DNA from: Phoenix dactylifera
Taxonomy: Eukaryota; Streptophyta; Magnoliopsida; Arecales; Arecaceae
NCBI RefSeq assembly: GCF_009389715.1
Contig: NC_052392.1
Location: 37,001,360-37,065,359 of the forward strand
Length of the DNA: 64,000 bases
Direction of reading: 5' to 3'
This document shows, piece after piece, positions 22,742 through 34,232 of this stretch (positions are counted from its first letter, which is position 1; each line of letters opens with the position of its first letter). A program made the position numbers and the translations under genes. The notes below the pieces were generated by a model. That model had not been told where the DNA came from and made no database searches. It saw nothing but the letters and a program-made list of their open reading frames with translations.

Positions 22742-23118
22742 GTCATACATATTTCACTCAATTTATGTCAATTTCTAAAATTGAAACTGAGCTTGAACAA
22801 TGGAAATGGTTATGCCTATCCGTTCACAAAATTTCCTGGGGTCGGTCTACAGAGTCCATATGCAATTTAACCATACATCTGGTGGTATGTGAAAGAAATG
22901 GAAGCAAGTATATTTAGATTACTTGCAGAATATAGCTTGGTGATCAATGTGTCAGAGAAGAAGACTCAACCACAAAAGTAGTATCCATTTGAGGTTTTTA
23001 TGCATTTAGGCTTAGTCTAAAGAAAATGTGTCATCATCGAACAGGAAAAATGAAAAGATTAAAGGGTAATTTATATACATCTCCAATAGGTGAGACAATA
23101 CAAAAGATGCTACTCAGA
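22742..23118. other. intergenic DNA after the retroelement
   Basis: Continuation of the pre-insertion sequence from 15391. No gene is recognised. Confidence 0.5.
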
Positions 23119-23620
23119 GAGGGGCGAAAGTGGATTGGATAATATCTGTCCGGATTCGTTCTCGTATCTGAATCTATCAGGATATGAATAGAAATTTGAG
23201 CATCTGACTAATATCTGTATCTATATCTATAACTGTCAAAAAAAATCAATATGGATATAGATAGACAACTATTCGATTCCGAATATCCGATTTCATTTAT
23301 AACCCTATTTAATCTTATACGGCACTAATGAACTTTTAAGAAAAATAAATGGTCATATTAATATGCTATTAACTTGATTGTTCGTCCACTTAGTCATATT
23401 TTTGATTCTTTGGTCATAAAGTTTAATAATTCGATTTATATCCATATTTCTATCCATACTTTCAGTATCCAATTTGTATTTGTATTCATTTAAAACAAAT
23501 ATGAATATAAATTTTTGCATCTCACTAACATCTGTATCCGTATTTGTATTCATCAAATAAAACAAATATGGATATGAATATGCTAGTATCTGATCCATAT
23601 CTAATCTGATTTAAGCCCTA
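23119..23620. mobile_element. hAT-type MITE, older copy
   Basis: About 500 bp related in opposite orientation to the element at 40081-40567. The start (GGGGCGAAAGTGGATTGGAT) corresponds to the far end of that copy, and the end (TTAAGCCCTA) to its start. The body has the same GGATATGGATAT-rich words. The flanking octamers tactcaga and tacctaag are only loosely similar, consistent with an old insertion. It has no coding capacity. Confidence 0.75.
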
Positions 23621-24263
23621 TACCTAAGGTAAACATCCAAATGTTGGCAACATTAATGCACAACCCAATCTTAATTGACTAGAGAACTTTGAAGATTTCA
23701 CGGGCCAATTGCAAAATAATAAATTTATTACACAATAAGACATTAGAAAATCGGAGACTTTCAGTTCTCCTTCTCCCTTTCGAATAAACCATCTACAAAT
23801 AGTTTACATATTTATAGACATATAAAGCCTTTATTGTATCCCTGCAACATAAGTTTAGCCCAAAAGACATTACGTATTCCTTCACCATAGAATCTTTTTT
23901 CAACATAAATTAGTTAAATAAAAAAATACATCATTTCACTTCATATACACATCACAACAGCCTCGCGAATTAACCTCCAGATACAACTCCATGACATTGT
24001 GAAAATTCAAGATATTTTCATGCATCCCTTTACCATACAATCAATTTTTCTAAACCCATCAAGAAGACGGCTGTTATTAAAGAGCAACCTAAGTGATCTA
24101 CAGCTTATCGGCTAACTACTTGGGCGCAAAAGTGTCCTGGCAAAATCTCATCCAAAAAGACTAGTTAGAATGTATCCAAAATCTACTCAGTGCATAGCTG
24201 ATATAAGATTAAACTCGTGCCTACAGGGATCCTCGTCCAAGAGTATCCCTAAAACATCCCATC
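23621..24263. other. intergenic DNA, nothing recognised
   Basis: AT-rich, short frames only. Confidence 0.5.
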
Positions 24264-24811
24264 TTGTCACCACCCTTGGGTAGTAGAGGAAAATCTAGTA
24301 AGCCATCCATCAAGGAGACTAGGAACCATTTCTATTTGAACTGGCACAACTTCGCTGGTCTTTTTGCCACTCCAGGTTCCCTAAAACCTGCAGCCATGCC
24401 CATGGTAAACCCTCACCTCTTGTCTCCGTCTTCTTTAACTCTGATACTGGATGGCACTGTGGAATAAGTCCTGACGAGAAGTTGTAAGTCCTCAATGATC
24501 CCATTCTCATCGAGCGCACGGTATTTCTCGTCAGCGCTTCTTCTACGGCGTCCTTCCAGTATCTCGTCACATTGAGAGGGTGGAGATGAGAGACGATGGT
24601 AATTTAGGGGCCTGGTCGCAATCGTCGGGAGCTTAAGATGGCAAAAACAACTGGGAGATATTCCAGTGATGTTGTTAAGAAGATGAGAGGGTAGCATGGA
24701 ATAAATAGTAATTCCATGGTGCAGAATTAATAGGATGAAGGAGGCAAAATAAGAGGAAAAAGCTCTTTGGCCGTTACCATATTTGAGCACAAGTAATATC
24801 AACCCTTCCAA
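24264..24811 (-). pseudogene. decayed GATA-factor paralogue (N-terminal region only)
   Basis: On the minus strand, fragments in different frames match the intact GATA gene at 29059-29646. SSPPSQCDEILE corresponds to [32 protein letters not shown] (about 24270-24335) corresponds to [20 protein letters not shown]. The DNA between keeps collinear stretches such as cttccagtatctcgtcac against cttccagtatctcttcgt. Frameshifts and extra sequence separate the pieces, and no zinc finger (CxxC...CNAC) is found, so the copy is dead or truncated. Similarity continues into the upstream DNA (GCCGTTACCATAT near 24776), which shows that part of the promoter was duplicated too. Confidence 0.7.
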
Positions 24812-26480
24812 AATTCAACATTTTGTGGCACCTGGAAATTTGTCGGACCCACAGTTGCTAAGTTGCTGCTCGAGATCCCTTTTATCTTTTTTTTTTAATT
24901 TTTCTGAATAGAATAATAAAGATTATATTTTTATTTTAATTTATTTATAAATTTTAAAATATAAATATATATGGTGTGGCCGATTGTTTAAAAAAATATA
25001 AATATGATGATGGAAACAATGGGGACTATAGTTATGGTGGTAATAAAGGTCGAGATGTTAGTGACATAGCAGCACAAGGGTGGTGGCAATGACGACAGTG
25101 GCAATAAAGGCATCAATAACATGGTAGTTCTGATAATGATAGAGGTGGTCATATGAGAGAGGTGATGGCAAATGTCATGATGCTAAAGATAGTCTGGCTT
25201 GGAAGTAATGGGATAGCGATGATAGTAATTGTAGCGGTGGTGGTTAGCGATGTAAATAATAGTAGTGGTGTTGCTGGTGATGGCAATGACAGTGGTGGTT
25301 GTAGCGACGATAGTAAAAATGACAGTGGTGATAATAGTGGTGATGGAGACGATGATGATGTTGGTAGCGGTGGTAGTGTTGGAGACGATGATAGTGGCAA
25401 TGACAATAATAGTGGTGGTAGTGGGCTCGTGGTATTCATGGTACGGTGCTGGTAAAAGACAAGAGTTTCTTATTTTTTGAAAAGCAAAAAAAAAAAAAGA
25501 GCACCAAACATATTTTTTTCTCTATTCCATGATTTTATTTTTTAAAATAAAAATACAAAAAAAATTGATGCCAACTAAATAACCTGGCAACTCCTAACGA
25601 TAAAATTGATCCGTTATTAAATATATTTAATGTAACAATCCCGAAAGTTGCACCAATCTCCCCGAGAATCCCCCAGCGTTACTCAAATAATTGCATGCCT
25701 ATCTTGCCAAGATAAGATGAAAGGAAAGAGCATTATGTATTACCATATTTGTGCACAAGTAACATTAATTTTACCAAATTGTAATATTTTGTGGCACATG
25801 AAAACAGAAAGAAACAAATGCATGCCTTCATAAGACCTAGGAAGCAAGAACAAAAGGAAAGAGCTTTGATGCCCATCACTAAATTTGAGTATTGGTGATA
25901 TTAATTCTTACAAGTTTTCCTCAAAGAAAAAAGACATTAGTTTTTATAAGTTGCAATATTTCATGGTACAAGAAAAAAGAAACAAATTAAATCTTCAGGT
26001 GGCAGTTTTTCCTCCTTTCCACCCCCAGCCCCCGCCCAAAAAAACAAAAAATAGCATGTCTATCTTTCCAGAGAATAAGCTTAACATTGGGGAATACAAG
26101 AATAAAAGGAAAGAGCTTTAATGGCATTTACCATATTTGAGCTGAGTCCTGTTAATTCTTCTTCCAAATTGTAATATTTTATGACACAGGAAAAATGGGA
26201 ATGAAGAAATAATGCATCTCTATCCTGCTAGGGAGTACCTAGCTCTTAGATCGGTCTAATAACTATAAAATTAGGAAACTTCATCAAAAAAATTATAAAA
26301 TTAGGAAACTAAAACAAGAGGAAAGAGATTTGATGGCCATTATCATATTTGAGTATAGGTGACTTCAATTCTTCCAATGGGAAATTTTTCTTGAGCACTG
26401 GAATTGAGTCTGGAAACAGGAACAAATAGATGCATGCTCAGCTTCCAAGAGGCCACCAGCTTGCAATACATAGAAGACTT
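24745..26480. repeat. GATA-promoter-like module, one copy at the pseudogene plus about four degenerate tandem copies
   Basis: The module begins AGGAAAGAGCTTT, continues CCATATTTGAG, then CCAAATTGTAATATTTTGTGG, then AAACAAATGCATGCCTATCT. Copies lie at about 24745-24840 (upstream of the GATA pseudogene), 25705-25840, 25840-26095, 26095-26305 and 26305-26480, with a lone tail at about 25665-25710. A further diverged copy lies upstream of the intact GATA gene (29775-29905). The low-complexity block at 25010-25455 interrupts the series. Confidence 0.6.
25010..25455. repeat. degenerate GGT/GAT trinucleotide low-complexity block
   Basis: Mixed GGTGGT, GATGAT, AGTGGT and AATGAC words. This keeps frames open on both strands (about 96-100 codons, Asp/Gly/Ser-rich on plus, Ser/Thr/Pro/Leu-rich on minus). 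The frames follow from the repeat and are not called as genes. Confidence 0.7.
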
Positions 26481-27727
26481 TGAGGTTCATTTTGGCACTA
26501 CATGATAACTTTTTAGCGTCCTATTGAGCATATGATGGTGCATGCAAATCTCAGGCTCCATCAAGCATTGTAGGCATGCCCATAAAATTATCTACAAGTA
26601 GAACTTGATTGGCCACTAAAAGTGCAATCATATTAAAAGTTCCAAATAGCACAGTTTTTGACATCATGTGTTGTTGATACCAGTGATCTGGATTCGAACA
26701 TCACTCTCACCCAATCTAGCTCCTAGCTTTCTTCCCTCACTAATTTTTAAGAAATATCCAGTTACATACTCTTGAAAACATGATTTAGAATATGTTAATG
26801 TGCTATTCAACTTAGGAACTTGATTCTACAAGAAAAATGTGGCTAGAGGATAAGAAGTGTCATAATTTATAGATGGATGCACCTAATTAATTTCATGTTT
26901 TTTGATAAAAGTTTAGGGCAAAAAAATGACCCAGTTATATGCATTTATACATAAACATTAATAGATATGTTGCACACACACCCCAACTCTTATATGTGTG
27001 TGTGTTGTGTTTAGATTTTTATATATGTGTAACATATATAAATAATAGCATAGATAGTTAAAGAAGTGATGGACTTTCTTGGGTTTATTTTAATAATTCT
27101 AACTAGTAAGTAAATATTACTTTAATGTATTGGAAGGATTTAACTCGATGCTCTGATCTTTTTTTAGTTCCAAAAGAAATAGAAAAAATCACTCTAGCCT
27201 TTAGCCACATTAATATTCTAAAAGTATAGCAAAGAAATTCAATGTTAAGTTTGCTTTATTTAGACAACACACTTTCAATTGTCACTAAATGGACAAGTCA
27301 TGAAGATTCATCAATCATATTTGTCCCTTCTTCATTTTTTTCCGCTTTTATTTGGCTTAGATACTTTATTTCCAATGGAAGCATAGAGGTTAAGATAGTT
27401 TATGCTTCAGTGTAGATCAACACAATAGGCTAAATCGTGAGGGAAGCTTAAATCAACTCATGAAAAAGCATGAAAATTAATTTGTATAACTACATCATTG
27501 TTGATTTAATATGGAAACTACGGTTATTAGTTTTGTTGCTTGAACTACAGTTAATTATGCTTATAAATTAGTGATAAACCTCCAAATAAGCTAGCTAAAA
27601 TCTGATAACAATTCTAGAAGAAATACAACAAATATTCAAGTAAATGAAACAAATATAACTTTGGGAATAATAATCTAAATGACCAAGATGATCTTAATCA
27701 TGATGCATGCTTTTGCATAATATAAGG
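26481..27727. other. intergenic DNA, no gene recognised
   Basis: AT-rich. It includes a TG-rich stretch near 26993-27006 and a GGATTCGAAC word near 26692 that resembles a tRNA B box but lacks a matching A box. Confidence 0.5.
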
Positions 27728-27860
27728 ATGGGCTGAAAACAAATCTGATGGTGGATCAAATATTAGTATACCCATATCATATTCATTTTCATGAGCCAAT
27801 TGTGTATATGGATATAGATGCTCATTTGATGCTAAATTCAGATATTGCTAGATTGACTGA
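27728..27860. mobile_element. fragment of the hAT-type MITE family
   Basis: Starts GGGCTGAAA, then GGATCAAATATTAGTATA, then CATATCATATTCATTTTC. This parallels GGGCTGAAA, GGAACAAATACTAGCATA and CATATCCATATTTGTTTT at 40083-40140, in the same order and spacing. The matching far end was not found, so this copy is truncated or strongly diverged. Confidence 0.45.
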
Positions 27861-28465
27861 ACTTGATGGAAGCCAGATCTTTATGGATCATGACCTCTGT
27901 ACTCAAAGTTTCTTTTGTAGTTCAAATATAGAGGTTTTAGATGAAACCTCGATCCCATTTTGAGATCGTCGTTGAAAAGCAAAGACTTATTTCAATTTTT
28001 TTATCGAGCACGAGGATATAGAGAGAAGATGCAAGATAGTCAGGTCACAAACTATACTAATAATAGCAACCATCGTATATTAGAGATATGGGTAACAAGA
28101 TAACCCAAGGAGAAACAAGACACAAGGTGACCCTAAAGCATTCATGACAGAGCCATGAGACAACAAGATTATCCTCAACATCAAGGCAAGGGAAGAAGAC
28201 AAGGTGGCAGCCCAGTTACTCAAGAAAATTGTTTTAGGGAGTTTTAGAGGATTGTTTTGTTAGGGTTTGCTTAACTGTTTAATTTTAAGTTTACCATGGG
28301 ATTTATTTTTTGAATACCAGGAAAAGATTTGGGGCTTTCCTTACTGTCTCTAATGCTTCATCTCTCTCCATCCCAATCCCTTTTTCTCCCTCTAGACTAC
28401 CCCATTTTTTCTATCTGATGTCTCTTATTACCTTCTTTAACTGTTGTTATTGCTGTTTGTAAATG
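27861..28465. other. intergenic DNA, nothing recognised
   Basis: No gene or defined repeat. Confidence 0.45.
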
Positions 28466-28556
28466 AAAACTTAACTAACCAATTGACCTAAAACTTAGTA
28501 AATATATCGACTTGCTTGGTGAATTAGCTTAACTAACCGATTGACCTAAAAACTTG
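28466..28556. repeat. 60-bp-spaced direct repeat
   Basis: CTTAACTAACCAATTGACCT near 28469 recurs as CTTAACTAACCGATTGACCT near 28529, each followed by AAAACTT. Confidence 0.75.
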
Positions 28557-29058
28557 AGCTACAGTAAAAAGGCCAATAATGCTTAGCAGCTTTTGTTTGA
28601 TAGCCGTCCATCTTCTGATGGTGGCCATTGAATGCTGCACAACACTCTGCGGTACAAAATATTCACCGCAAAGGATCCATACTTTTTTTTCATCAATACC
28701 AATTCGAGCACAGAAATAGAAATTTTGAAAGTTCTGCTACCTCTTCAATATAATTAAACACCAAGAATCATTATAGATGTCCCTTGGAAAGGGCTATTAG
28801 CTCATGCATGCATGACAGTGATAACCTTAAAACAACAGAAGAGTTGCGTTGAACAATTGAATCCACAAGCGCTAACCATAATCATTTGGTGATTCTGCAC
28901 AAGAAGAGACCATCTCTCCATAGCTTGACACCAAAAAAAGCTAAACCTAATATCAGTTCCTTTAACAAAGATGTACAATGGGAAACGCAAAGACAGACCA
29001 TGTCTATAAATTTTTTTTGCGGAAAGTATTCTATGACACCACTGACATTGCATCACTT
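28557..29058. other. 3' flank of the GATA gene
   Basis: No other gene is recognised. The 3' UTR of the minus-strand GATA gene should lie just below 29059. Confidence 0.5.
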
Positions 29059-29646
29059 TCAGCAAAGGACATCTTCATCATCCCCTCTTGATTTCTTGGT
29101 CTCCCTTATCTTGAGAACCTTCTTGTGATTGTTTGCATATCCAGAACTACCAAACGCCGGGCTCGACGCCGGGCGGTACTCCGGCAGGAGCCGCCCGGAC
29201 TTGTAGCGGATTCCGCAAGCATTGCAGAGGGTCCCGGGCCCGGCGGGCCCGTTCCTCCACTGCGGAGTGTCCATTGTGATGCAGTGCGTGCACTTCTTCA
29301 GCATGCTGAAATCATCACCATCCCTCGAGAGGTGGTCATGATACAGAAGGCGTGCCGGTGGGTCGAGGGACCATGCTCGACGGCGAACCAGCTGCCCGGT
29401 TCTCCGCTTCTTGGGCACACGCCAATCAGCAAAAGCAGCGACTTTGGTCGATTCTTCCACGTCGCCGGCATCCGATAGCGGGAGGAAGTCCAGTAGGCTA
29501 TCCAGGAGGTCTTGGAACCACTCTTGCTTCTCGGGATCATTGGGCTTGCACAGCTCGCTGTCGCCGACGACTTCTTCTACGCCATCTTCCAGTATCTCTT
29601 CGTGTTCGAAGGCTGGAGAGGACAGATAGGGGTGAACGATGGGCAT
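29059..29646 (-). CDS. GATA zinc-finger transcription factor, class A type
   Basis: A single-exon frame of 195 residues encoding a plant GATA factor, expected to bind GATA motifs in the nucleus. The zinc finger CTHC-X18-CNAC spans about residues 126-150 and is followed by [21 protein letters not shown], the hallmark of class A (subfamily I) plant GATA proteins; TPQWRNGP sits in the loop. The N-terminal half is acidic and leucine-rich ([21 protein letters not shown]), as in the activation regions of this class. A basic [12 protein letters not shown] segment near residue 90 may serve as a nuclear signal. The first ATG is at 29646. The same frame stays open further upstream but only with a TTG at 29709. 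The C-terminal tail is short and basic to acidic. A dead paralogue lies 4.8 kb away on the same strand. Confidence 0.9.
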   Translation of the reverse strand: MPIVHPYLSSPAFEHEEILEDGVEEVVGDSELCKPNDPEKQEWFQDLLDSLLDFLPLSDAGDVEESTKVAAFADWRVPKKRRTGQLVRRRAWSLDPPARLLYHDHLSRDGDDFSMLKKCTHCITMDTPQWRNGPAGPGTLCNACGIRYKSGRLLPEYRPASSPAFGSSGYANNHKKVLKIRETKKSRGDDEDVLC

Positions 29647-29774
29647 GGTCAAAAATATTCGGGGCCGCCGCACCAAGGGCGAGAGTTTTAAGTTGGCAAG
29701 ATGGGCCAAGGGAATAAATGGTAGCTATAAATGACGGCAAATCGGGGCCTAGGATACCCTTGAGATGCTGAGAG

Positions 29775-29905
29775 TCGGCAAAATCGGCTTTGTTGCCGTT
29801 ACCATATATATTATTTTGTGTTGCCTTAATTATTTTAAATGGGAGCATTCGGGAGGGACAAGCCGTAAAAAAAGAAGCAAATGAATGCAAGGTTATCTTT
29901 GCCAG
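29775..29905 (-). promoter_or_regulatory. upstream module of the GATA gene shared with the tandem copies at 24.7-26.5 kb
   Basis: GCCGTTACCATATATATTAT near 29795 and AAGAAGCAAATGAATGCAAG near 29870 match the head and tail of the module repeated at 24.7-26.5 kb. It lies 130-260 bases upstream of the ATG, so it is proximal promoter or 5' UTR. No function can be read from the sequence. Confidence 0.45.
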
Positions 29906-30429
29906 CAGAGCTGTCCATGGAGCTCACTAGATGCAGTTAAGGGCTGCAAGCGGATTAAGTCCCCCAAATATCTAACCCAGACCCCAACCCAATCAGTATG
30001 AGTGAGGTCTGTATCTTCCGTGTGAATGATTGATTTACCTTCTTTTGCGACATCAACCATTTATGCACGGCGGCTTTGCACATAAATGGAAGAAAAAGGC
30101 TGGAGTGTCGATCTGACGGTTGATGTTGCGAAGAAAGATCAATTATTCTGTGATGTGAAAGATACAACCTGCAACACATAAGGGTGCGGTTGGACTTAGG
30201 ATGTATTTTATTGCTCAGAAATCGCTTCCCCGAAAGCAGAAGGATTGTTTGGTTGCAAGAAGTGAACCCCAAAGTAAAGTTTGGACGGTTTGGAACATCC
30301 TTCTAGTTCAACGGCTTCGAAAAGATAGGGTCTGAAGTTACCAAAGTAAGTGGCGTCGGCTTTACCATGTTCGATTAATTGAACACACCCTAAATATGGA
30401 GTCTACTTTTTTTTAAGGAAATAAGTTTA
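29906..30429. other. intergenic DNA upstream of the GATA gene
   Basis: No gene recognised; probable distal promoter sequence. Confidence 0.45.
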
Positions 30430-31284
30430 TATCACTGAATCAAGGCTAAAATATATATATCTCCTATATTTTGTATAGAATTGTATATAAATATTTATAT
30501 ATCTAATTGCTGCAATGTCGATCTTGTTTGTTTTATATTACCGCAATATAGCCCACCCTCAGGGCTCACCGGAGGTGCCTATATGGTAGGTGACGTGGAG
30601 GTAGTCATGTGATATGGATTTTTTTTAAAGAAAGATGGAATTGGACATCGATAAATGTGATGGGGATTTTTTTAAAGGAAGATGGAATAAGGCTCTCTTC
30701 CCTTCTTCAAAACCTAGGATTTTAAAAATTCTAACTCTTTGCAAAAGAGAAAGAGATCCAAAGGGAGGGATGTGATCTACCTTCCTTGTAGAAGCCTTTT
30801 ATAATTCGATGGTAAAAGAGGAAGGCTTCTCCAATTTCATGGTGAGGTGGTAGATCACATTCCATGGTGAGGTAATAGATCATGGACCAAGCTTTCCATT
30901 TCTCCCCCTTCTTGCCTTTGTTAGAAATAGAGCTGTTTGACACAGTGAGGGGCATCAAACTCCCTTCTCTTGAATCTCTCTCTCTTCTACGAAAATTAGG
31001 TTTTTGAAACTCTAGGTTTTAGGGGAAAAAGGAAAAGAGGTTTATCCATGTCAAATTTAATCTTTCATGTTGAAAAAAAATCTACATCACATAATTGCCT
31101 CCATGTTATCTGCCGTATAGGCACCTCTGGCGACCCTTAATCCTAATTAGGATGAGAATAGATCACATTGCAACAATGTCAAAATACAGAATTGATAATG
31201 CAGCAATTAAACATGCAGGAGATATTTACAATTCCATACAAAATATAGAAGAATTTTTTAGCTTTGAATTAGTAATAAAAGTAA
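30430..31284. mobile_element. long-terminal-inverted-repeat (MULE/foldback-like) non-autonomous element
   Basis: The left arm (about 30430-30625) and right arm (about 31070-31284) are imperfect inverted copies. TATATTTTGTATAGAATTG pairs with the complement of CAATTCCATACAAAATATAG. AATTGCTGCA and GGAGGTGCCTATA also recur inverted, and both arms end inward in a GATTTTTTTT-like run. The interior (about 440 bp) has no transposase and contains small local duplications such as CATGGTGAGGT at 30839 and 30863. Exact ends and a target duplication could not be fixed. Confidence 0.65.
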
Positions 31285-31407
31285 CAAAGAAGACAAATGC
31301 TTTATAACCATCGTGTCAGCCTAATCAAGTATAAAGAGAAAGAGGAGAAAAAAAATCTAGACAAAAAAATAGGTCCAAACAGCAACTCAACTAAATTTAA
31401 AATTCAA

Positions 31408-32041
31408 GTTAGATGTGATTTACTAACTCTAAGTTGCTTACACACAAAAAAACATGAAATTTGGATGCCCAAGCTTTTTGAATCAAGTGGTCAAGAAATA
31501 AACTAATTTAAATAATACCAAACGTCACTTGATGTGTAGGCTAATAACCTTCAAATTATATAATTTTTAATATGTAACTAGTTTAGAAGTAATAGATCAC
31601 ATCTAATAGCTCGGATGTAAGATTTCATCGTTCGATCTAAATCTGACCAAATATGAATGGAGATCCAGTTGAATATAGCTAAGTCTATATATAGATATAT
31701 AGAGAGAGAGAGCCGGACATGGTTATATTTGAGTGGATTTCTGCTGAAATTCGATAAGATTTTAGACAATGGAGGTCCCATATTGATGATCTAAAATGTT
31801 GGATTTGATCTACTACGTCTAACTGCTTACACGTGAAAAATTATATAATATAAATTTTTTAAAATATGCATCAAGTGATCCAAAAAATACATATAATTTA
31901 ATTCTGTTTAGCCTTTTTTTTTTTTTTTTGGCCGCATAATATATAGGCTAAAGTTTTCAAATCTTATGAGTTTTTGTGTATAATCAGTTTAGAAATAATA
32001 AATCATAAATCCAATAATTCTGATCATTGATGTGGGACTTT
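31408..32041. repeat. degenerate direct duplication of about 220-240 bp
   Basis: Copy A 31408-31626 and copy B 31799-32041 share, in order, GAT-TGAT-TACTA, a TGCTTACAC word, CATCAAGTG-like words before AATTTAA, TAGGCTAA, and AGTTTAGAA-TAATA-ATCA. About 170 bp separate them. No coding frame. Confidence 0.55.
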
Positions 32042-32068
32042 GTGTGTGTGTGTGTGTGTGTGTGTGTC
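32041..32068. repeat. (TG)n microsatellite
   Basis: About 13 uninterrupted TG units. Confidence 0.9.
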
Positions 32069-32294
32069 CCCGATATAAACCTAACCGAAGTTTAATGAAA
32101 ATCCCCTCATTCCTTGCATAACTCTCATTATGCAAAATACTCTATTATTATAGCATAATTTGGTATAAGCATATACGATATTATTGGTGCTCATCCACCG
32201 ATTCGCCGTTGATAAGGACGGGAGGAGGAGGGCACGGTTTGTCGGAGAAGAAACGAGAGAGAGAAAGAAAGAAGCATCCATCTCCCGATCCCCG

Positions 32295-32800
32295 ATGGAG
32301 GAGACCGGGAGAAAGGTCGACAAAAAGCGAGTATCGATATCAATGGCGAAATCAGGAGGAGAAGTGTAGGCGTCGTACACGCGGTTCCTCTCCCACGCCG
32401 GCGACGAGCTCAAGAGCTTCCGGTCGTGCCTCCAGTGGCTCTGCGTCGACCATTCCGATCCCCCCCGCGCCGTCGTCTCCTGGTCCCTCTTCCTCCTCCT
32501 CAGCCTCTCCGTCCCTGCTGCCTCCCACTTCTTCTTGATCTACTCCCCTGCCCGCCGCCCCTACGACCTCGCCGTCCAGCTATCTTTAACGGCGATCTCC
32601 GCCCTCTCCTACCTCTGTCTCTTCTCCTTCCACCGCCGCTTCCTCTTCCTCGACAAGCTCGTAGGCGAGAGCTAGCGCGTCCGCCTCGGCTCCACCATCC
32701 AGCTCACAGCTCCTTCCGCCTCCTCGCCTTCTTCGTTACGACTCAGACCTCCCTTGGCAATGGAAGTTCGCAATCTCCTTTTGGTATGTTGCTGATTTGT
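32295..32800 (+). pseudogene. broken DUF3537-family membrane protein gene
   Basis: The + frame from an ATG at 32295 reads a short N-terminus, hits TAG (32367-32369), then continues in the same frame as SYTRFLSHAGDELKSFRSCL, then VVSWSLFLLLSLSVPAASHF, then RPYDLAVQLSLTAISALSYL. This closely resembles the N-terminal region of plant DUF3537 proteins, multi-pass membrane proteins of unclear function (family recalled, not searched). A second in-frame TAG is at 32673-32675. A frameshift near 32705 then moves the continuation SSFRLLAFFV into another frame, after which similarity fades. Two stops and a frameshift mean no full protein can be made. The GC-rich, G/C-ending codons differ from the surrounding AT-rich DNA. 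Confidence 0.75.
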
Positions 32801-32969
32801 AGAGAAACAGAAACACAGACCCTTATTTTTCTTTGGCTCCAAAGTGAGCATCCGAGAGTTGAACAAAGCCTCATCTGTCTTCAAGTCAGAGTCTTCCTAT
32901 CCATACGGTACGCTCAGCTCTTCCACATATTAAAAGATCTTTTTTATTGTTTACTTTCTATACAATAGT

Positions 32970-34232
32970 AGCAATTCTTCAATAAAAAGCAATTTTTCTC
33001 CAGCATTATTATCCTCGTGCGATTTAGTTATCAACTTTCATGTTAGATGAATCACCATGGTTAATTTTAAAATTTTAGCTGTTCTCGATTCTAGATACAA
33101 TTAATGATTGGGTTGTCGTAAAGGGTTTTTAAGATGCCAACTTCTATTAGTTCTTGTTTCTAAACATTCATATATCTAACGTTGCACTACTTGCAACTTA
33201 TTTTTTTTTTCCTTTTTTCTATTGTAGTTTAGTTTGAGATTATTTTCATTATCAAATATTGTTGGATAAAAAATTCTGGATTGGTGCCAAAAGCAAGCTT
33301 TTAATCATAATTAACTTAATGCAACAATTGGGTTCTCAAACATTAATTTTAAAACTTGAGATCAATTACAAAAGATTAAAATTTTGCCAAGGTACTCGAC
33401 ACCATCTTATATCGTGGAGACAAGAGCACATGTTAAAATGATTAAGCTGCTTCTAGTGAATTCTTCAGAAGCAGCATTACCTAAAACTTCTGTTTCGCAT
33501 AGTGATTTTCCTTATCCATTCAGAGAAGATATCCGAAAGGATAGAAAGAATCCACATTAATCCCACTAAAGTGATTAAAGTATTAATCCATACAAGATTT
33601 TTTTTCCTCGAGGGAAAGGTTAGGCAGCCACCAAATGGCTTTTGTAAGCAAATGAAAGTAAAAGGAAGGGTTATTATTCTGGAGTAAAGATAAGAGTGAT
33701 CAAGACCATAAAAAGGAAAACCCAGATACGAGACCTCTCCACCAACAAAAGTTTCAGAAGTTGCAACAAAGAATTCAGCTTCCTTTTTATTTCTTCAGAA
33801 GATAATCTAATCCATTTTCTGACTAAGAAGTAGATGCTATCAAGAAGTTCCGGTACCATACTCTTCCATATAACAGTAAAGAAATTGTTCTTGACTTCTT
33901 TCTTTATGCAAATTGGATATCCTATTCTCCTTTCTCAAGAAAAAGGATAAACTGTTCTTCATTTTAAGTCATATAGAAAGGATGGATCACCTTTTCACTT
34001 GGATTAGTAAATCATTAAGCAATGAAAGACTTGTTTATTTCATGAGTCAATTACATTCATCACTCAACAATTACTTCTCTCTAATTTTGCTCAAAAAAAA
34101 ATCTCTGATTTCTAATGAGGGCTGATATGATTTTGCTGTCATGTTGGTTTCCAAGAATTTGTGTTGATAAATTATTGAATATCAAAATGAATAATCATTG
34201 GTTCAAGTGGCATGTATGTGAATTGCTAGAGA
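32970..34232. other. intergenic DNA and 3' flank of the beta-galactosidase gene
   Basis: No separate gene. The part next to 34232 should hold the 3' UTR of the minus-strand gene. Confidence 0.5.
34034..34039 (-). terminator. candidate polyadenylation signal of the beta-galactosidase gene
   Basis: AATAAA on the minus strand, about 195 bases beyond the TGA. Plausible by position only. Confidence 0.35.

Noticed and set aside
25149..25455. Asp/Gly/Ser-rich and Leu/Ser/Pro-rich frames
   Set aside because: Both strands stay open because of a degenerate trinucleotide repeat.
26640..26730. GGATTCGAAC suggesting a tRNA gene
   Set aside because: Only a B-box-like word; no A box at proper distance and no cloverleaf.
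29647..29709. N-terminal extension of the GATA protein
   Set aside because: The frame is open but the upstream codon is TTG and not ATG; the first ATG is at 29646.
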